Positions 34,994-38,834 of a stretch of 38,834 nt of DNA are shown one piece after another. The notes under the pieces are model-generated. The model ran no database searches and was not told the origin of the DNA. It saw only the letters and a program-made list of their open reading frames with translations. The translations under genes and the position numbers were made by a program. Source of the DNA: Rhodospirillales bacterium (GTDB lineage Bacteria > Pseudomonadota > Alphaproteobacteria > Rhodospirillales > Shumkoniaceae); assembly GCA_028281785.1 (NCBI GenBank), contig JANQJG010000174.1:1-38834 (forward strand), written 5' to 3'. The stretch's first letter is position 1; every line of letters starts with the position of its first letter.

Positions 34994-35036
34994 TTTTCCC
35001 CTACCTTGATACCTACGGTTTTACCGGCGAGGCTTC

Positions 35037-35071
35037 GGTCAGAATGATTCCATTTGGTCCGACAATGCTCT
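35037..35071. repeat. REP-like element joined to repeat copy 2
   Basis: On the minus strand this reads CTAGAGCATTGTCGGACC then AAATGGAATCATTCTGAC, close to the element at 33049-33080. Its CTAG end is also the CTAG start of the 131-bp repeat, so the two elements abut with no gap. It lies between tRNA-Gly and the glycerate kinase gene. Confidence 0.55.
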
Positions 35072-35201
35072 AGTGTGATGGTTCCGAAGTTGGGCACACA
35101 TAATGTGCCCAACTTCGGAAGCTGAATCACACGAGAATCAACAAGTTCGTGTGCCGATTCACGCGAGATTCAATGTAGCGAATCTCGCGATCGGGACACT
35201 A
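35071..35201. repeat. 131-bp three-hairpin intergenic repeat, copy 2
   Basis: Same length, ends and orientation as copy 1 (2-132). The first hairpin is 35082-35098 with 35104-35120. Relative to copy 1 its loop is the reverse complement (CATAA for TTATG), and one stem pair is swapped (C-G becomes G-C, bases 35092 and 35110). The only other differences are two bases in the loop of the third hairpin. It lies 74 bp before the glycerate kinase start. Confidence 0.85.
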
Positions 35202-35274
35202 GGTAAGACCCCTCGCACTTTTCGGCCCCAATTGGGCCTTGCCCGCCGGCCAAACTCGGGAGTCCGTCCGCGCC

Positions 35275-36546
35275 ATGAACGCCAAAGACCTGCTTGTGCA
35301 GTCCTTCAAGGCCGCACTTTCCGCCGCCGACGCGGCCGAAATCGTTCCGCCTCATCTGCCCTCGCCACCCAAGGGCCGCACCCTGGTTGTCGGCGCCGGC
35401 AAGGGCGCGGCCGCCATGGCCCGCGCGGTCGAGGACCACTGGCCCGAGGACAAGGAACTTGGCGGAGTCGTTATCACCCGCTACCAGCACGCCGTGGAGA
35501 CCAAACGTATCGAAGTCATCGAGGCCGGCCATCCCGTGCCTGACGAGGCCGGCGAGAAGGCGGCCCGGCGAATCCTCGAGGAAGCAAGTGACCTTGGGCC
35601 GGACGACCTGCTGCTTTGCCTGATGAGTGGTGGCGGCTCGGCCCTTATGACCCTGCCGGCGCCGGGGCTTTCGCCAGACGACCTCAAGGCGACCAACCGC
35701 TCCCTGCTGCGCTGCGGCGCCGTGATCCAGGAGATGAACGTCGTGCGCAAGCATCTTTCGGCGAGCCAGGGAGGCCGCCTAGCCGCGGCAACCAAGGCGC
35801 CGGTCGTGACGCTCATCATCTCCGACGTCACCGGCGACGACCCCACCCATATCGGCTCTGGCCCTTGCGCCCCCGACCCAAGCACCTATGACGACGCCCT
35901 CGCCATCATCGCGCGCTACGAGGTCGAGGTGCCGGAGGCGGTACGCGACCATCTGGAGAAGGGCCGCGCCGGACAGATCGACGAAACGCCGAAGCCCGGC
36001 GACTCCATCTTCGCCCAGGTCGAAAACAAGGTCATTGCCACGAGCCAACAGGTCCTGCTCGCGGCCGAGGGTTTTTTCCGGGAGCATGGCATCACCGTCG
36101 CCATTCTCGGCGACAGCGTAACCGGAGAGGCCCGGGAAGCGGCCAAGGTGTATGGCGGGCTTGTGCGCCAGGTTCGCGCCAACGGGAATCCATGGGCGCC
36201 GCCCGTGGCCCTGCTCTCGGGTGGCGAGACGACAGTGACCGTTCGTGGCGAGGGACGGGGCGGCCGCAACGCCGAGTTCCTGCTCTCGCTGGCCATCGAT
36301 CTCGAGGGCGCCGAGGAGGTCTATGCGCTGGCCTGCGATACCGATGGCATCGACGGATCGGAAGACAATGCCGGGGCCCTGGTCGCGCCCGACACCCTGG
36401 CCCGGGCCGAGACGAAAGGCCTGCGCGCTTTGCATTTCCTGGAGAAGAATGACGCCTACGGCTTTTTTCAGGCGCTCGACGACTTGGTCATGACGGGCCC
36501 GACCCTGACCAATGTCAACGACTATCGGGTCATTCTCGTGCGTTAG
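35275..36546 (+). CDS. Glycerate 2-kinase (MOFRL family)
   Basis: A 423-residue kinase of the GckA/TtuD class, phosphorylating D-glycerate to 2-phosphoglycerate; older annotations call it hydroxypyruvate reductase. Marks are LVVGAGKGAAAMARAVE, LCLMSGGGSALMTLP, NVVRKHLSASQGGRLA, ISDVTGDDPTHIGSGP and the C-terminal MOFRL motif GGRNAEFLLSLAI followed by ACDTDGIDGSEDNAGA. It would link serine/glyoxylate metabolism to glycolysis. The ATG at 35275 is family-consistent; CGGGAG lies rather far upstream. nikR follows 23 bp downstream. Confidence 0.93.
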   Translation: MNAKDLLVQSFKAALSAADAAEIVPPHLPSPPKGRTLVVGAGKGAAAMARAVEDHWPEDKELGGVVITRYQHAVETKRIEVIEAGHPVPDEAGEKAARRILEEASDLGPDDLLLCLMSGGGSALMTLPAPGLSPDDLKATNRSLLRCGAVIQEMNVVRKHLSASQGGRLAAATKAPVVTLIISDVTGDDPTHIGSGPCAPDPSTYDDALAIIARYEVEVPEAVRDHLEKGRAGQIDETPKPGDSIFAQVENKVIATSQQVLLAAEGFFREHGITVAILGDSVTGEAREAAKVYGGLVRQVRANGNPWAPPVALLSGGETTVTVRGEGRGGRNAEFLLSLAIDLEGAEEVYALACDTDGIDGSEDNAGALVAPDTLARAETKGLRALHFLEKNDAYGFFQALDDLVMTGPTLTNVNDYRVILVR

Positions 36547-36569
36547 GATCGACCCGTCGGGAGGGCGGC

Positions 36570-37046
36570 ATGGAACGGATCACCATTTCCCTGGACGACG
36601 ATCTGCTCAAGGAATTCGACCGCTTGATCGCTCGCAGGGCCTACAGCAATCGGTCCGAGGCGGTGCGCGACATCCTCCGCCAGCATCTGCGTGAGCATCG
36701 TCTGGAAAGCGGCTCGGCGGCCCATTGCGTCGCCTGCCTCAGCTATGTCTACAACCACCATGAGCGGGAACTGGCGCAGCGCCTGACCCAGTCTCAGCAC
36801 GACCATCATGACCTCGGGCTCTCGACCCTGCATGTCCATCTCGACCACGACCATTGCATGGAGTCCGTGATCCTGCGCGGTCGGGTCGAAAATGTGCGCG
36901 CATTCGCCGATGCCCTGATCGCCGAACGCGGGATCCGGCATGGCAACCTGCATCTGATCCCGGTCGACATCTCGGTCGAGACTCATGATCACGAGACCGA
37001 GGCGCATGGCGACGAGGCCCATCTGCACAGCCATCCGAAAACGTGA
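36570..37046 (+). CDS. nikR: Nickel-responsive regulator NikR
   Basis: A 158-residue ribbon-helix-helix repressor with a C-terminal ACT-like nickel-binding domain. The DNA-binding part is MERITISLDDDLLKEFD then SNRSEAVRDILRQHL. The high-affinity nickel ligands His77, His88, His90 and Cys96 are all present (QHDHHD; LHVHLDHDHC). The C-terminus adds a His-rich tail (ETHDHETEAHGDEAHLHSH) beyond the usual end, a possible extra metal site. With nickel it normally represses nickel uptake genes; none are adjacent. A strong GGGAGG site precedes the ATG. A terminator follows at 37111. Confidence 0.95.
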   Translation: MERITISLDDDLLKEFDRLIARRAYSNRSEAVRDILRQHLREHRLESGSAAHCVACLSYVYNHHERELAQRLTQSQHDHHDLGLSTLHVHLDHDHCMESVILRGRVENVRAFADALIAERGIRHGNLHLIPVDISVETHDHETEAHGDEAHLHSHPKT

Positions 37047-37110
37047 CGCGGGGATAGACGCCGTAGACAGTCAGGCGTCGAAAGATCTTCGGCTCTGAGA
37101 GGCACGGCAA

Positions 37111-37150
37111 ACCAATACGGCTCCTGCGGGGAGCCGTATTGGTTTGGTTT
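37111..37150 (+). terminator. Intrinsic terminator downstream of nikR
   Basis: A perfect 14-bp stem, ACCAATACGGCTCC and GGAGCCGTATTGGT (37111-37124 and 37130-37143), with a 5-nt loop and a TTGGTTTT tail. Confidence 0.9.
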
Positions 37151-37346
37151 TATTGTGCGGAAAATCCTAGAATTTCCAAATCTGAAAAATCCGTATTTTC
37201 AACGACTTGTCTTCGCGACCTGCAGGCTGGATTTCCTTTCCGGGAGCTTCGAAACGGGCGTTTGTGCAAAACTGACTGTGATTCCGCGTACGCGTGGAGT
37301 GGAATGTCAGGTCGCGGCAAGCGAGGAATGTTAGCGGGGTTATCTC
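37151..37346. other. Intergenic spacer, nothing identified
   Basis: Between the nikR terminator and the promoter of the second toxin-antitoxin pair, no gene or clear structure is seen. The first 60 bases are AT-rich. Confidence 0.4.
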
Positions 37347-37392
37347 TTGCCGATAGCATCAATTGATGCTAATATAAACATCAATTGATGCT
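37347..37392 (+). promoter_or_regulatory. Promoter overlapped by two palindromic operators
   Basis: A -35 (TTGCCG, 37347-37352) and a -10 (TAATAT, 37370-37375) are 17 bp apart. AGCATCAATTGATGCT (37355-37370) fills the spacer, and a second copy of the core, CATCAATTGATG (37379-37390), covers the start point. The centres are 22 bp apart, two helical turns. This is the expected layout for autorepression by the antitoxin of the downstream operon. Confidence 0.8.
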
Positions 37393-37422
37393 TGTTGGAA
37401 ATTATGGCAAGAGGGCTCTGTT

Positions 37423-37857
37423 ATGATTGCTGTCGCATACGCTTCCGGGGTTGACGCGGGTCGCGATGTTCAGACCTTTGCCGATGAGAACGACCGCAAG
37501 CGATTGACGCCAGCCGCCCTGGCCGGCATGCGCAGTCTCGCGGCGGAATGGAGACTTACCGGCAGGCAGATGGCCGATCTGCTGGCAACGTCGCCGAGCA
37601 CCTGGGACCGCATCGCTTCTGAAACGTGGGACCGGACACTGAACCAGGATCAGTTGACACGGGTTTCCGCACTGATCGGCATCTTCAAGGGCCTGCACCT
37701 TCTGTTTGCCAACGGCATGGCCAATCGCTGGCCGCGGCTGCCCAATAGTGGTCCGCTTTTCAGCGGCAGGAGCCCGATCGACGCCATGATCAATGGCGGT
37801 ATCCCGATCATGCTTGATGTACGGCGTTATGTCGACGCCTTGCGGGGTGGCCTTTGA
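37423..37857 (+). CDS. Xre/MbcA/ParS-type antitoxin, pair 2
   Basis: A 144-residue antitoxin with an Xre-like helix-turn-helix (about 29-66: LTPAALAGMRSLAAEWRL to ATSPSTWDRI) and a C-terminal DUF2384 toxin-binding domain with the typical WPRLPNSGPLFSGRSPIDAM and GGIPIMLDVRRYVDALRGG. It is a more canonical member than the antitoxin at 29823. Its stop overlaps the toxin start (TTGA). The ATG at 37423 follows AAGAGGGC. Confidence 0.92.
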   Translation: MIAVAYASGVDAGRDVQTFADENDRKRLTPAALAGMRSLAAEWRLTGRQMADLLATSPSTWDRIASETWDRTLNQDQLTRVSALIGIFKGLHLLFANGMANRWPRLPNSGPLFSGRSPIDAMINGGIPIMLDVRRYVDALRGGL

Positions 37858-38537
37858 CGGATTTTCCGGTCATCCGAATCGCTGAGCCACGGACAGTTCG
37901 CCTAGTGGCCTCGGCTCGTCTCCGGGACCCGGTACTTCGCAAGCTCGTCGATGAGGAGATGGCAGACGATCTCGCCGAGATCGAAGGCGCCACCAGCGGC
38001 CGCCTAACCGCTTTCTCCCGAGGTGCTGACGACATTGACGCGCGGGAGTTTGTAGCGGGCGTTCCGCACGCCGTTTTTATCAACGCCGCGTTTTCCTACT
38101 GGCGACCCCGCGAGCTCAATCGTTTCAACGGGCCCGGCCGTGGCGCCTGGTATGCCGCCCTGACGACGGAAACCGCGTTGGCTGAAGTCTCTTTCCACGT
38201 AACTCGCGAACTGGAGCGCGCTGGCGACTTCAACGCCGTGGTCGACTATGCCGAAATGTTCGCGTCCTTCGCTGGTGAGTTTGTCGATCTTCGAGACGTC
38301 AGCCCGGTGCCTGCCTGTCTCGATCCCGACCCGGCGCGGGGCTATCCGGCCGGAAACGCTTTGGCCGACACAACGCGGGCTCAAGGATACAACGGGATCG
38401 TCTACCCGTCTGTACGGTATTCGGGTGGAACGTGCATCGTCGCCCTGCTGCCGCTTGCCGTGCAATCGGTCGCGCAAGGTGACATCATTCGCTTGTCTTG
38501 GAACGGGGATCGGGATCCGGAAATTCGCCAAGCTTGA
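37854..38537 (+). CDS. RES-domain toxin, pair 2
   Basis: A 227-residue RES-domain protein, predicted NAD+-degrading toxin. The conserved residues are Arg in VIRIAEPR, Tyr and Glu in GAWYAALTTETALAEVSFH, and Ser in IVYPSVRYSGG. The apparent start is TTG at 37854, overlapping the antitoxin stop by four bases; no ATG or GTG lies early enough to keep the first conserved segment. A TTG start plus overlap would keep toxin output low relative to antitoxin. It shares no close similarity with the first RES protein beyond the domain. Confidence 0.9.
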   Translation: MTDFPVIRIAEPRTVRLVASARLRDPVLRKLVDEEMADDLAEIEGATSGRLTAFSRGADDIDAREFVAGVPHAVFINAAFSYWRPRELNRFNGPGRGAWYAALTTETALAEVSFHVTRELERAGDFNAVVDYAEMFASFAGEFVDLRDVSPVPACLDPDPARGYPAGNALADTTRAQGYNGIVYPSVRYSGGTCIVALLPLAVQSVAQGDIIRLSWNGDRDPEIRQA

Positions 38538-38639
38538 AAAACTGGGCGGGTGTAGGGGAGGTTGGCTTTCGAGTCCAAGACCCGACGGCGTTGATCGTGA
38601 AAAAGTCCCTCGCCTTTGGCTCGGTGTACTTTTCCCCGG

Positions 38640-38834
38640 TTTCGAGTGGCCAAATCCGCCCTTGAGGCGGCTCTACGGGCGGATTTGAAGATACTTCCCG
38701 CCTGCTCCGGCAGCTACGCCGGATCAGGGGGAATCTCAAATCGCAAGCTTGCGGCCTGATCGGTCCGAAAGCTTGCGATTTGGCAACACATGAAATGGGG
38801 GGGGCGCCGGGCCGCCCCAAACCCCCATTTCGCC
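38640..38834. repeat. Cluster of four hairpins at the window end
   Basis: AAATCCGCCC/GGGCGGATTT (38652-38661, 38677-38686), TCCGGC/GCCGGA (38706-38711, 38718-38723), AAATCGCAAGCTT/AAGCTTGCGATTT (38738-38750, 38769-38781) and AAATGGGGG/CCCCCATTT with a nested GC-rich hairpin (38793-38801, 38822-38830). Any of them could end transcription of the RES gene, but no T-tract follows. The cluster may continue beyond the window. Confidence 0.6.

Noticed and set aside
34659..34994. Minus-strand frame across tRNA-Gly (starting MERVRGIEPPYSAWEADVL)
   Set aside because: This is the familiar false protein translated from the antisense of a tRNA gene.
1..38834. CRISPR array
   Set aside because: No run of regularly spaced short repeats was seen; repeats here are two-copy or single palindromes, and there are no cas genes.

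Overview
The window is GC-rich and densely coding. It looks like the chromosome of an alphaproteobacterium of the Rhodospirillales type. The pointers are a DUF1476 (F-ATPase inhibitor zeta) protein, a DUF2336 protein, a glycine-cleavage P-protein split into two subunits, an APH-fold homoserine kinase next to rnhA, and threonine synthase coupled to an M16 peptidase. This placement is inferred from gene families and gene order, not from a search.

Layout. 1-2269: a structured 131-bp repeat, then merF, a Cys-rich GDCC protein and an M32 carboxypeptidase. 2320-3898: an IS110-type insertion sequence that splits a REP palindrome; its transposase has Asn where the family has a catalytic Asp, and its long non-coding right end carries a large inverted repeat. 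3997-11504: GNAT acetyltransferase, thrC, M16 peptidase, YqgE/AlgH, DUF1476, a ScsB/DsbD-type thiol reductase and a Prx5-like peroxiredoxin. 11879-14541 (minus strand): rnhA, thrB and an exported MBL-fold hydrolase. 14719-17384: an exported helical-repeat protein, a double CDGSH Fe-S protein and a lipoprotein.

17485-22106: a tandem glycine riboswitch followed by gcvT-gcvH-gcvPA-gcvPB, a complete glycine-cleavage operon with a terminator. 22501-27038: a possible 35-residue membrane peptide, a membrane-anchored S8 protease with a DUF2336 protein, a divergent lytic transglycosylase, a DUF6460 membrane protein and dCMP deaminase. 27242-30750: an MFS transporter, a conserved small protein, an RraA-family protein and a first Xre/RES toxin-antitoxin pair behind an 18-bp-arm palindrome. 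30759-34678 (minus strand): trkH, folE, apaG and an OmpA-type lipoprotein with a terminator. 34920-38537: tRNA-Gly(CCC), a second copy of the 131-bp repeat, glycerate 2-kinase, nikR and a second Xre/RES pair with a promoter overlapped by two palindromic operators. The last 200 bases are a cluster of strong hairpins.

No complete new multi-gene defence or biosynthetic system is visible. The least explained signals are non-coding. First, the two 131-bp repeats differ at nine positions, all in loops or in one exactly compensated base pair. Second, the right end of the IS110 element has a long foldable segment. Third, there are several unrelated intergenic palindromes. Among proteins, a MerF without its usual C-terminal cysteine pair, coupled to a small protein that ends in Cys-Cys, is the most suggestive pairing.
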